Of a DNA stretch of 47,857 bases, positions 34,805 to 45,810 are shown piece by piece. A program made the translations under genes and the position numbers. Where the stretch lies: NCBI GenBank assembly GCA_033085395.1, contig JANQBS010000279.1, positions 1-47,857 of the forward strand, in the 5' to 3' direction. The notes under the pieces were generated by a model. That model was not told the DNA's origin. It saw only the letters and a list, made by a program, of their open reading frames with translations, and did no database searches. Position 1 is the first letter of the stretch; each line of letters begins with the position of its first letter. Source of the DNA: Xanthoparmelia taractica. Lineage: Eukaryota > Ascomycota > Lecanoromycetes > Lecanorales > Parmeliaceae.

Positions 34805-37800
34805 AATTAATTAAGCGTAATAATAAATTAAGCTACGAAGATAGTCTATTAGATCGAGATAATATTTTAAATTATTTAAAGTTATAAGATAATTTAGCTT
34901 AATAATCGCTTTAAGTTTATTATTTATTATAATTATTATAAGAGAAATAATATATTAATTAAATAGATTAATATTTAAGTATCTTAGAAAGATCTTTTTA
35001 AGGACGATTAAAATATTATACTTAATTAAAAGTTAAAAAAGTCTTCTTAAATAATAGATATACTTAGAGAGACTTTGAGAATTAATGATAATATTATTAA
35101 TATAGATTTATATGAAGTCTTTAAGAGCTCTTAGAATATAATTAATTCTTCTTTATACGTAGATAATTAAGTTTATATAACTTATAATTAAAACTTTAAA
35201 TATTTCTTATTCGCAATAAGTGACTATTATAAATATATATCGAAAGTCGAAATATATAAGTTATTAATAGAAGAATAATATTATATTTAATATTATTAAA
35301 TACGTATAATTAAGTAATTTTAAAATAATATTTAATTAAAGAGATACGTGATAAATATCTAATATAATAAGATCGTTTAGATCTTGAATATTAATTATAG
35401 TTCTATCTTTTCTCTTATTATTAGATAGAGTTTTTTAAACGACGAAGATAAAATAGCTAAACGAAGTTAATTACTTTATATACTTTAAACGATCTTGCTA
35501 CTAAAGTATATCGAACGTTTTATTAATTATTATCTTATTTATTAATTTAAGAGAATAGATCTTCGCTCTCTTATTATTAAATAGTCTTAATTATTAATTA
35601 TCTTAAAGAGAAAGCTTTATTTATTTATTTTATAACACTTTAATAAAATCTTTATTCTTTTATAGAGACGAAAACTTATTAATTAAGTTAATTAATTGCT
35701 ACTTTTTTAACTTTTTTTTATTGATTATTATATTATTAAAAAGCTTTAATTCTATATTCTTAAAATTAACAAAATTATTTAAGATTTCGTTGAGAATTTT
35801 ATTCTTAATATAATTAATTAGAGACGTAAAATTATTCGCTAGACTTATCAACGTAATAGTCGTAAAAATAACTACTTTTTTAACTTAATTTAATAATTTC
35901 GAATACTTTTCGAACTTAATTAAAGGCATTTCTATATTAATAAAGAAGATATTTTTATAATCGACTTCTCGTAGTATTCTTAGATATAATTTCTTAGAAA
36001 TTTATATAATATAATTAGTCTAATTTTTAACGATTATATCGATAATATTAATATTAATTATATAAATATATATAATTAAATTATATTACTTTATAGATTT
36101 AAAAATAAAATCACTATTAGATAGATTCTTAAGCGTAATAATAGATAGAATTTACTAAGCTCGAGAGGCGATTATAAGTGCTTTCTATACTCGAATTAAT
36201 CGTTTTATATATTAATCGATATTATAAGTTATAATTTTAATAATAATATTATAACTATTAATACGAGCCTCGTTTTTTACTTATATTAAGCATAGTTTTC
36301 TTCGATTTTATAATATTATTTCTTAGTAATAATTTATCTTTAAATTACTAATTAAATAAATTTCTCTTATAATATAAGTAAGAGTCTTATTTTTTATTAT
36401 TTTTTAGATCTAGGAAATATATTAAAATAAGTATATATTTATCGATATTATATATTATAGAATTAAGCTCTTTAATACGTAGATAAGATAATATTTTTTT
36501 AATTTTCATATTAGATAGAAGAGATAAAAGCTATTACTTATCGATTAATGTCACATTAGTCTCTAAATTAGTATATTCTTTCTTATTCTTAACTATATTT
36601 AACATAAATCGTAATAAAATATAAGCGTAATTTTAGTTACGAAAGCTAAAATTAATATTTAGTCTGGCTTTATTCTTAAAGTTTATAATTTCTATAATAA
36701 AAGTATTAATATTCTTTTATATGTTTATCGGCGATTTAAACATAGAAAGTAATAATTTAAAATAATTTCGACTTATAAATTCTTATATAATTTCGATTTA
36801 AAAGGGAAAGTTAAATTATAATTTCTATAGTACGTTTAAATACTTATAAATTCAATGAAAGAATTATTATAATATTAATTATTTAACTTATTAAAATTAT
36901 AATCTATTTGCTTCTCATAGTCGTTAATTTTAATATTCTATTAAAGCGCATTTTCTTTCGCTTAATTAGGATTTTCTTACTTATTTTTAATAATTGCTTC
37001 TATTTAATAAATAGTAGTCTACGATCTAAAATTCTATTAAAATTATTAACGATTTTTATTATTAATTTAATTTTCGAATTTTCAATTTACTTAATCGAAT
37101 TAATTTATTTATAATAATCGATTTATTAAATCTAACGTATTTTACTATCCTTTAATTTACACGAAAGATCTTTAATTTATATTTTATTATAATCGTAAAT
37201 CGTAGCGAGAATTTAATTAATAATTATATTATTAAAAGTAATAAGTATTTTAATTAAAGAAGTTAGAAGATCGAAATAATAACTATTAGCGATACGATTA
37301 CTCGTATTATTATTATTATTTAAATAACTAAGAAATAGAATTAAATTAAAAGCTAAATTTAAAAGATCTTACAAAAATATATTTCTTAGTGCATTTCGAT
37401 AGATATTCTCACGTTAATTCTATTAATTTTATTAATTTTAATACTATTGCTAAGATCTTTAAACAAAAATCTAATATTAATACTATTTAATAAATTAGAC
37501 TATTTTCTTTATATTAAGTATTTAAATAAAACTCGTAATTATAGTAGCTAAATTTAATAAGTCGATAAAGACTTATAATTTTAATACGATTTCTTAATAG
37601 ATAAATATTAACTAATTTTAAATATTATTAATATTAGCTAATTTTATATATCTAACGATTACTTATATATAGCTAGTAGGCTTATAATGCGCTCGAGTAT
37701 CTATTAATATATATTTTTCTATAATTAGATTTAAGAGTATTACGTCTAGTAATTTCCCAAATCTTATAAAGAGAGCTCTATATTATTCTTTTACTTTACT

Positions 37801-39062
37801 ATCTTCTACTCGAAGATCTCTTCGCTTTAAATTTAATAGCTCTAAAATATATTAAGTAAATATAAAATTACGAAAATAAGTATTTATATTAATACGAATT
37901 ATAGCTTCTTCTTTTATAGCTATTAAATTATAAATTCTTTTAATAAATAGAATTACATTACGATAATATACGTTCTTTTCTATAGTTATAATCTTACTCT
38001 CTTCGTAAGACTTATTTAAATCAAAATCGAAATAGTCTAGTTCTATAGCATTTTATTTGTTATTAAAACTCGATATTTCTACGACTTCTATTATAATTGA
38101 TTCGAGTTTTCCTAACTCTTCTAACTCTTTTAAAGAGTCTCGTTCTTTTCCTAATTTAATAGATAATTATAAGTTATTAATAATATTTATAATAATAAAA
38201 TTAATAGCATTATTAATTATATTTTATAATTATTAAGTTATGAAATTAATAGTTATTTTAGATATAATTTAATTTAATTATTTATAAGAAGAACTTAAAT
38301 TTTTACTTAAATTAATAATATCTATAGTAATAGAATTCTTACGAATTATTAGTAACGATAATATAGAAGACGAATTATCTAATAAAGAATCACGATTATT
38401 ATTAATAGAATTATCGTTATTAATATTAGTAGAATTAATATTAGAGTTATTAATATTAGTAGAATTAATATTAGAGTTATTAATATTAGAGTTATTAATA
38501 GTTAGTAACGAATTAGATATAGTTTTAGTAGAAAAAGAATTAAAAAGTAAGTTCTTAAGAGACTAAGTGATTTTCTTAAAATATAAATAGATTTATAAAA
38601 AATAGATTTATTAATAATTTAATTAGATAACTAACGATCTTAAATTAAGAAATATATAATTATTCTTAATAAATTAATAGTAGAATTAATAATAGATATT
38701 AATCTAATAGATTTAAGAGTGTTAAATATAAGATATTTATAAATCTTCTTAATATCTTTAGATATTAAATTAGCGTATTTATAATTAATAATAATAAATT
38801 TCTAGATATTAAATACGAGACTAAATACTTATTTATTTATTAAAGTAATTAGCGTTAATTTATAAAATTAATTAATAAAAGAAGTAAAAATAAAAAAGTC
38901 TTTTAATAGATAAAGTGTAAAGAAAAGCTAATAAGATCTTACTAATCTAATAGCTTACTTATTTAATAAATTCGATAACGATAAGTAAACTATATTAATA
39001 AAGAACTTCTTCTAAATCGATTCGATAATTAGTTAATATCGAAATCGACGTTATTATTATAT
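34805..39062 (-). other. Internal region of element D, right part
   Basis: Strongly RIP-mutated. On the minus strand, 38300-38550 reads as an N/S/I-rich low-complexity stretch (original codons probably D, S, T, N) that suits a gag linker or a disordered region. A minus frame at about 35750-35900 (VVIFTTITLISLANNFTSLI) is readable but matches nothing known to me. A 68-codon plus-strand frame at 36908-37114 is hydrophobic only because of the A/T bias. No RT, integrase or protease signature could be identified by eye. Confidence 0.5.
38421..38480. repeat. 30-bp perfect tandem repeat
   Basis: Two identical 30-bp units (starting TAATATTAGTAGAATTAATA) followed by a partial third. The length is a multiple of three and the minus frame reads N/S/T-rich, so it was probably a coding repeat in element D. 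Confidence 0.85.
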
Positions 39063-39244
39063 TATTATAGAAAAGATCTTAAAATTAATTATTAAAAAGT
39101 CTATAGAATTCTAAAGATCGCCGATCGAAGATCTACTGAGAAACTAATATACATTTGACTTAGCCTCCCCGATCTTCCCGATCGCGATACCCAAGTGTCA
39201 AAGTCATTTTACCATGCAAGAAGTACATGCAAAGAATCGTGACA
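39063..39244 (-). repeat. Right LTR of element D
   Basis: 182 bp, plus-strand start TATTATAGAAAAGA and end AAGAATCGTGACA. The outer half (from about 39145) is almost free of RIP changes and passes without a break into clean pogo sequence, while the inner ~60 bases are heavily changed. Confidence 0.9.
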
Positions 39245-39249
39245 CTTAT

Positions 39250-39404
39250 TCTTTCAAGCTAGTAATCAAATAGCTCAAATGTATATAAGACTTCGCTATT
39301 GCTCGGCGAGCACGTAAATCCCTTTCTAAAACCATTGCCTAGAAGAGTGAGATTATTACTATTCATAACGTTAGGGCCCAGGAAAAGATAACGTATTAGA
39401 ATAA
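39250..39404 (+). pseudogene. pogo transposase, third fragment
   Basis: Continues the transposase reading after element D: SFKLVIKQLKC, then RRARKSLSKTIA and IITIHNVRA, the helical, basic tail typical of pogo/Fot1 proteins. It is hardly RIPed. Its right end is the hAT insertion, whose 8-bp target copy (TAGAATAA) is at 39397-39404. Confidence 0.75.
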
Positions 39405-41931
39405 GGGACGTGGTAGGTGTACACCCTCTTTCCCTACATGTACACCCTCTATTTTCCTACATATACACTTTCTCAAATTGAGTTAATGCGGGAGAAAATT
39501 GCGGAGACTCTTAATGGCATCAGGGTAAGCTTTCCCACGCCTCTCTTAGTAGATAGTTCGATTATTTAAGATCTCGCAATTGAATTATTTAAATATTCTT
39601 TTATAGTCGTATCTAATTAATTAATTTCCTTCTCTACTTGCTATTAGAAATACGCTTAGCGTATTTATATATTCACTCTATTTTAGCTATTTATTTTATA
39701 TCTAAAACGATTTAAATATATTCTCGTCGCTTTATATATAGATTAATTTACGTTCTTCTCGAGTAATATCTCTTAATATAACTATTTCACCTTATATAGT
39801 ATCTCTTAATTCGTCTTTTATAGTTTCTAAATCTTCTTATTAGCTATCTAGCTAATTATAATTAATAAATCGTAATCGCCAGTAACGTCGCTATTACGCG
39901 CACGATCACGACTACGACTATCTCGTATACTAATTAATATATTATTGCTTCGCTGCGATAGATACTCGTCTACTCGCTCGAATTCTAATAATAGTCGACT
40001 TATCGATCTCTAAAACGTGAGTTTCGCACGTATAAATAATTTCGTAGAATTATTAGATCTATCTCTAATACGCGTAATAGTTAATTTATAAATAATAAGT
40101 AAAGAGTTAATAAGATATTCTAAATTCTTTAATATCTCGAATAAACTACGTATATATAAAATAGCGAGTTTTTCGAAGTATTAATAAGAGTGTATATCGC
40201 TTAATTAATAATTTCGAAGTCTTCTTCTAATCTCGTCTTAATCTTATAAACGTATAAAAATTTAAATATCGTGATAAATACTTTAGTGTAGAGACTTAGA
40301 TTATTATTAATCTTATTTAATTATTCGCGTATCTTACGTAATGCGAATAATGTTATATATATAAGAATATTACGGAAAATAGGTTTATAAAGCTCTATAA
40401 GTATAGCGGTCTTTAAAGACTCGAAATTAGCTATATAACTCGATCGCTAACGAATAAAAAGATCGTTTACTCGAAGTTAATTAAGATCTTAATTAAATAA
40501 TAGCGTATTAACGTATTAATTAAGAATTTAAGCTCTTTTTTTAAGATTATATAATTATTCTTATCTCTTAAAGAGATTCTATTAAAGAAATATAATTTCT
40601 TATTAATATAGCACTAAATAAACTTTTATTTATATAAGTTCACTCACGTATTAATTAAATATATATATATCTAAGAATTATAAACGTTATATTTTTCTTA
40701 AAGAGACTCTTACTCCGCCTCGAAGATCTTTTATGTATATATATAGACTACGCGTTGTCAATAGACCTAGAACTCCTTCTAATCTTTTTTGATTTCGAAG
40801 TACTTCTTATAATTATCGAGAATATTCTTATTAATAAATTAGATATATAGTATATGCTCGATATTTAAAAAGATAGCTATATACGCGTTAATTAAGATTA
40901 TTTTACGATTAATAATATTAATAATAGAGTCTGGAATATCGAGTTCGATTAATATTTCTCGATACTACTATAGCATTTATATATAGTTCTCTTTTTCTTT
41001 CTTTTTCAAGAAATAAAAGACTATATAGAATATAGTATTAATCGCGCTCACGCCGATAATAATAAGTAAAGAAAGCTTATACTTATTCGTCTTATATATA
41101 TAATTTATAATAATTATCTCTTAATTAACTCTTAGTATTTTTTAATACGATTCTTTAAAGAAAAATAAATAAATAATTTAATTCTTACGATTCTTTAAAT
41201 ACTTAATATATTAGTTATTCGTATATAGTTATTTTATAAATGCTTATATAAATGTAAGATAGTTAAGTTCTCGTCGTCGAATTTTATTCTTTATATTATA
41301 AATATCTCGTTCTTTAAAGAGAGAATTCTCTTTATTATTCTCGCGATATAGATCTAAAATAATCTACGTAGATATCGAATAACTCTTTATCTGCGTAACG
41401 ATTAACTACTTAATCTTTAAAGTTAAGATTAGCTTTCGTAGAGAAGAATATGTCACTTATAGAATTATTAAATAAATATAAGACGAATTTTTAATCTTAA
41501 GAATTTAATTATTATCGATACGTCTTATAATAATCTTAAATAAGTATTTATTTAAGCGAGAGATATTATAAATTCTCTTTTAATCTACTCTTTCACGTAT
41601 TTTATCGCCTCGATTATAACGTATTTAGACTTAAATCGATATTTAACGATCGCATAGCCCTTTAGACTAGCGTGCTCCTAAACCTAGCGCACGAGGTTAT
41701 TAATAGTAACGTCTAATAGATCTTTCGACGATAATAGAAGTATTATAATCACTAAGTTAATAATATGAAAGATTATTAAATAAGAAAGACAAATGTGTAT
41801 AGGTGCTCGGTTCTACTTCGATATATCGCGGGAACTGCCTAATCGGGTTAGCGCAATTCAATTTGAGAGGGTGTATATGTAGGGAAATAGGGGTACATGT
41901 AGGGAAAGGGGGTGTACACCTATCACGTCCC
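39405..41931. mobile_element. hAT-like transposon with ~80-bp inverted ends
   Basis: A 2.53-kb element with a perfect 8-bp duplication TAGAATAA (39397-39404, 41932-41939), the hallmark of hAT elements. The inverted ends start GGGACGTGGTAGGTGTACAC and extend about 80 bp, with internal repeats of CCCTACATGTACACCC type and ending near CTCAAATTGA. The ends are clean; the interior (about 39545-41800) is heavily RIPed, and no transposase motif (such as the hAT dimerisation region) could be identified with confidence. It lies in the tail of the pogo transposase. Confidence 0.82.
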
Positions 41932-41939
41932 TAGAATAA

Positions 41940-42197
41940 TATTTCGAAGACGAAAGTAGTTCTAATTAAGACTTAAAAGACTATAAAGAGATAGATTAAT
42001 AATTATTCAAAAACCTTAATTAAGACCTGGCAATCGTTTAGATTTATAGTTATAATAGATAAGAAGAATTATATCAAGTAGAAGATAAGAATAAGACGGC
42101 TACATATAAATAGAATACTTGAAAAGAAGAAATAGCCTAATATGATTGATTGAGGTGGCTACTACTAGGAGCGAAGCGACGAAAGTATTATGCGACG
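41940..42197 (+). pseudogene. pogo transposase tail and right inverted end
   Basis: Last fragment of the pogo element. It keeps an acidic/basic C-terminal reading (YFEDESSSN-like, then EELYQVEDKNK) up to a stop, then the right inverted repeat from about 42140 to 42197, complementary to 20696-20750. The TGATTGATTGAGGTGG segment pairs with the left end's CCACCTCAATTAATT. Confidence 0.75.
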
Positions 42198-42516
42198 ATC
42201 AGTATATATTTTCATTATTATCACCAACACTATAATTTATAGGGTGAGATTTGAACTTATATAGCTAGCTAGATATCTACATAGGTCACATACTTTATTT
42301 TATAGCTGCTTCATTGCGCCATAATACATTACACACATAGATCAGGATATAGAGATTTTGATTTCAATGGTGCAAATAATAAAAAAGGATTTGTCAATAT
42401 CGAACACCGTATCGCGAGGCTCAGTATTCAGACTTATGACACCCCCTGATGCAGGAGTATTTAGGTTGTGTCGCTCTGATAATATTGACGACCGCGTTGA
42501 GTTCTTATCGAGAGCG
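42198..42516. other. Spacer between pogo element and OST3
   Basis: About 320 bp of moderately AT-rich, non-RIPed sequence. It must hold the 3' untranslated region and polyadenylation signal of OST3 (minus strand). No separate gene is seen. An 83-codon minus-strand frame at 42342-42593 is open only because it overlaps OST3 exon 4 in another frame. Confidence 0.7.
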
Positions 42517-43667
42517 TTAGAACGGCGGTAACTTGAAAGGATAGCCCCCGTTCTTAATTCTGAAGACGCTGAGCAAAAAGCTGTACATGCCAAACATCAC
42601 GGCCCCCCAAATGAAAACGGCCAATTGCTGCTTCTTGGGATTCGGCATACGAGGGACTCTTAGGGCTAAAGCAATGGTCGCGAAGGAAAGCGTGCCATCT
42701 AAGGTTGACCGTTAGTATAAACTTGCGAAGCGGTGCTTTCGACTGGGGAAACATACACATAGCGGCTACAATTTGGGTCTCCATGCCGAATTGATTGGAG
42801 AATCCACCAGCGAAATAGGATATACCACCCTGGCCATTGCCTGCCACATATGGGACTTTTCTGATGTGATTGAACATGTGACCACTTGTGAATAGTAGAA
42901 TAGTGATCAGACTAATCCCAGCCCACAAGTTCCTGTTCTGTACCACGGGTAAAATGTAGGGGTATGCAACACTCAAGAAGGATATAATGCCAAGGATAGT
43001 AGTAGTGACCGTGATGATGCGAATGTAATTCAGTGGTCGTTGTAGGACGGGTTTGAAACCGTCAGGCAGATAACGACTAATCCAGCCAACCACTTGTTCG
43101 GCGGACTGTGGACTTCAAGATCATCAAAGTCAGCCAAGAGGCGCATCAAGATCTCGCGCGCAATCTTACCCAGCGGTGAAATCATAGCGAATGGGCTGCC
43201 CGGCTGGCTTTGCATTTTGACCGGTCGTGGGTGGAAACAAAAGCAAAATGGGAGCTGTTTGCAGCATGAGCTAGAGAACAGCTGTTAGCCTAACCCTTGC
43301 TATTTTTGTAGTCGACTACCTTTTGGAAAGTCCCCTTCCCATCTGCGAAATCTAGGGTCCCCAGCAAGATTCGAGAGTCTCCATGTCTATCCCCCTTTGC
43401 CCAACTTTTTCCAAGTAGGTCCCATTCAGGTTGAAAGTCACGGCATAATTGACAGCCGAATCGTGCTTCAAGGGCGGTAAGGAGAACAACGACGGAATGA
43501 TTACGGGGGGTTGCCGTCAATTCGTCGTACGATGCATCATCTAGTCGCAAAGGTGCCGATAAAAGGGACTTGGCATGGTAGTTTTCAAACGTACCACTGG
43601 ACGGGTTTCTTGCTCCGAAGCATAAGACTGGTAGCGATGTCAGAGGGAGTATATTCGACAACTTCAT
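42517..43667 (-). CDS. OST3: Oligosaccharyltransferase subunit OST3/OST6, four exons
   Basis: Exons: 43667-43320, 43270-43170, 43112-42757 and 42698-42517; the spliced frame is 328 residues. Introns of 49, 57 and 58 bp have GT..AG ends with CTAAC or CTGAC before the acceptor. The product begins with a signal peptide (MKLSNILPLTSLPVLCFGA), then a lumenal thioredoxin-like domain with the CxxC pair C72/C75 (GCQLC), the LLLFPPT and GPQSAEQV blocks, and four membrane segments ending in YPFKLPPF. OST3/6 proteins use the CxxC to hold client cysteines during N-glycosylation in the ER. The start at 43667 is preferred over an in-frame ATG 23 codons upstream because it gives a normal signal peptide. No RIP damage is seen. 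Confidence 0.93.
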
Positions 43668-43937
43668 TCTGGTGTAAGTATATCGATTGAAATTGTAAGA
43701 TTGGATATCACTTTGGATTTCTGGCCTTCGCATCATCGTTTATCCGTGACAATTTAGGCTAGCCGTAGCTATGCACTAAGTGATGGATTTGTTTACTCCT
43801 CGCATTTGCGCGTCCTCTTTCTTCTTGTTGCACCACATGCTTCACTTTGCAGGTAGGTCAACTACTTCGGCATAATCTTGTGAGATACTTGTTTTGAGAA
43901 TAGATGATTTGGTGGCCTGAGCTGAGCAGCAAGCACA
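43668..43937. promoter_or_regulatory. Shared divergent promoter region
   Basis: 270 bp between the two start codons, with normal composition. It must contain the promoters and 5' untranslated regions of both genes. It has a pyrimidine-rich stretch (CCTCTTTCTTCTTGTTGC, about 43813-43830), common upstream of fungal start sites. No specific factor site is claimed. Confidence 0.5.
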
Positions 43938-45570
43938 ATGGAGCAGTTGCAACTCGCACTCGAGTCCCGCGCCTTTGAGCTGGCGTACGAAAGGACTTGT
44001 CACCAAGTCGAAACAATCTGCGACGCAGAACGGCTCAGGCAGCTTCGAGTACGCGCACTAATATTGGAGGAGGATAAAGAGGACCTATACTCAAGAGAAG
44101 TTCAAGATGACCATCGCATTAGTGGACTGGAAAGATTCAATGAGCGACTCCATGGGGATCTCAGGGTTTGTGGCGACAATCTGGAAAATGCGCGGGTACA
44201 GTTACGAATCAAATCACGAGAAGTTGAAACAATGAAGGTAATCGCGAGAACGAGTACAGTAGAATCATCGTAGACAAGCTGACGTCTCGTCACAGGCAGA
44301 ACTCAATTCTTTACACGGAGTGACAATGGATTCTACGAAATTGTTGACGGAAAAGCTCACCATAGCCCGCGAGCTGTCAGCGTTGAAACCCGAACTTGAC
44401 CATTTGCGATCGCAAAACGCATCACATCAGTCGTTGATTGCGGAGAAACTATCTTTACAGCGGCAATTAAGTACAGTACAGGTAGAGCTGGCAACAGAAA
44501 AGCGCGCCACTCAGAGAGCGCTAGCCAAGGAGGGCAAACTACAGGCTCAAGACGCCGAACTTGAATCTCGACTGGAGAGCCTTCAGGCGGATCTTTTAAA
44601 AGAACGCCGGGAGCGACAGAAGCTCGAGCGCAAGGCTCAACAGGATTCAACGGAATCAGGGGATAGGATAACAACACTGGAGTCTCGCCTGGATGCATTT
44701 AGGAACAAGCTTAAGTCTACTAAGGAGCAGCTCAGAGAAGCGCAAACGTCCCTGCAGACGACGCAATTGTCTAACCACAGAAATCCAAGTCGCGCAGCCG
44801 CGTCAGGGAACCCAGGCACCTCTTTGGTTGGGAATCCACGTAAACGCGGACCTGCGCAGATGGACGCCGACACTATCCTCGGTACGCCGGGAGACCTTCC
44901 AGCCGCAAAGAAGAGCAAGCGGGGATCCGCTCTAATTGGCGAAAAATCGACATTTTCCATTACTCCATTTCTTAATCGAACGGCGAGCGTGGCTCCAGAA
45001 AGTCCACTACCAGCCAACGCTAGTGCAGCTGACGAAATGAATTCCGAGGGATTTGACCACCTTTCTGGGAATGTCAACCGAGAGGCGGCGTCGTCCAAGG
45101 AAATCTTTGGCTTGGTGGACATGTCTCATCCGCTGGCTAGCGTAGTGCAAGCGAACAAACCCGGGATGCTTCAAAATGCGAAGGCGGGCAAAATCAACTC
45201 AAAAGTTCCTCCTGCGCGGAAGCCCAAAGCTGCGCCCACTTTAGAACAGCTCGCAGAGGAGAACATTGAGAATGGAGGATCAACGACGAAAATAAGCGAG
45301 CCCACAGCGATTCAAAATCCCTCCAGGGACGAGATAAAGAGAAGGAAGAGGAAATTATTCGGTGGAGGTCTTGGGAAGACCTTATTTGACGAGGACGAGG
45401 AGGGTGCACTCAGAGGTGATCAGGGACTGTTCGTCGGTGTTCGAAGGTTTGGGCCGTTGGGGAAAAGCGGACTCAGAGTTTCAGAAATGGCCCCTCGCAA
45501 AGCAGCTGGTCCCAACTTTGGTGCCATATCGCCCTTGAAAAAGGACAGGACGCTGCTTAATCGTGGGTGA
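43938..45570 (+). CDS. Coiled-coil protein of unknown function, two exons
   Basis: Exons 43938-44237 and 44296-45570 with a 58-bp intron (GTAATC..CACAG, CTGAC branch site); the product is 524 residues. The intron is needed: the first exon runs into a stop just after the donor, and joining in phase 0 restores one frame. Residues ~1-260 are a long coiled coil rich in E, K, R, L and Q. The middle is disordered and basic with likely nuclear signals (KKSKRG, KRRKRKLF). The C-terminal 90 residues have conserved-looking blocks, LFGGGLGKTLFDEDEE and FGAISPLKKDR. The layout suggests a nuclear structural or chromosome-associated protein, but I do not recognise the family. Base composition is normal; it shares a promoter region with OST3. 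Confidence 0.85.
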
Positions 45571-45810
45571 AAAGCCTAATGGGAGAGTGTGGCTACAGCT
45601 TTGATCTCACGAGATTTAATGGACTAAAGGGCAGCATCTTGAAAGTTCGGACAACATCAAATCTTCAAGCCTCTGAATGCTAGGTAATATATAGTAAAGT
45701 TTGAACACGAAGGTAGAAAGATCCATGCACAGAAATTCCGCAAGTGTATCTGGGTAGCACGAGTACCTTGGCTACCGAGTACGGCGGACGAGGGCTGACA
45801 CTCCGACATA
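45571..45810. other. 3' flank of the coiled-coil gene
   Basis: About 240 bp of ordinary composition, presumably the 3' untranslated region. No further gene is seen; open frames of 60-80 codons here are chance. Confidence 0.6.

Larger units (their letters stand above)
29058..39244 (-). mobile_element. Large LTR element D (10.2 kb)
   Basis: Bounded by 182-bp LTRs at 29058-29239 and 39063-39244 with a perfect CTTAT duplication (29053-29057, 39245-39249). LTR ends (TGTCACG.. read on the minus strand) match the solo LTR at 6351. Removing the Tc1-like insertion and the 935-bp solo LTR leaves about 7.4 kb. Orientation is tentative: it follows the LTR relation and an N/S/T-rich minus frame at 38300-38550. 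No convincing RT, RNase H or integrase motif was found on either strand, so it may be a large non-autonomous derivative or simply too RIP-damaged. Confidence 0.85.
20696..42197 (+). mobile_element. pogo/Fot1-type DNA transposon opened by three insertions
   Basis: The ends are inverted repeats starting CGTCGTATAATACTTTCGTC on the left and its near-exact complement on the right. They match for about 54 bp, and the left end has a short internal duplication of CACCTCAAT. The element's own sequence survives as 20696-20837, 27749-29057, 39250-39404 and 41940-42197, about 1.87 kb in all, the usual size of a Fot1-like element. Read in this order, it encodes one transposase. It is interrupted by copia C2, LTR element D and a hAT-like element, each with its own target duplication. 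The exact outer boundary and TA duplication could not be fixed. Confidence 0.85.

Noticed and set aside
36908..37114. 68-codon hydrophobic open frame as a membrane protein
   Set aside because: It is inside RIPed element D, and A/T-rich codons alone give I, L, F, N and K-rich text.
43667..43736. Upstream ATG as start of OST3, adding 23 residues
   Set aside because: The extra N-terminus (MMRRPEIQSDIQS..) is polar and would push the signal peptide inside the protein, while the downstream Met gives a normal ER signal.
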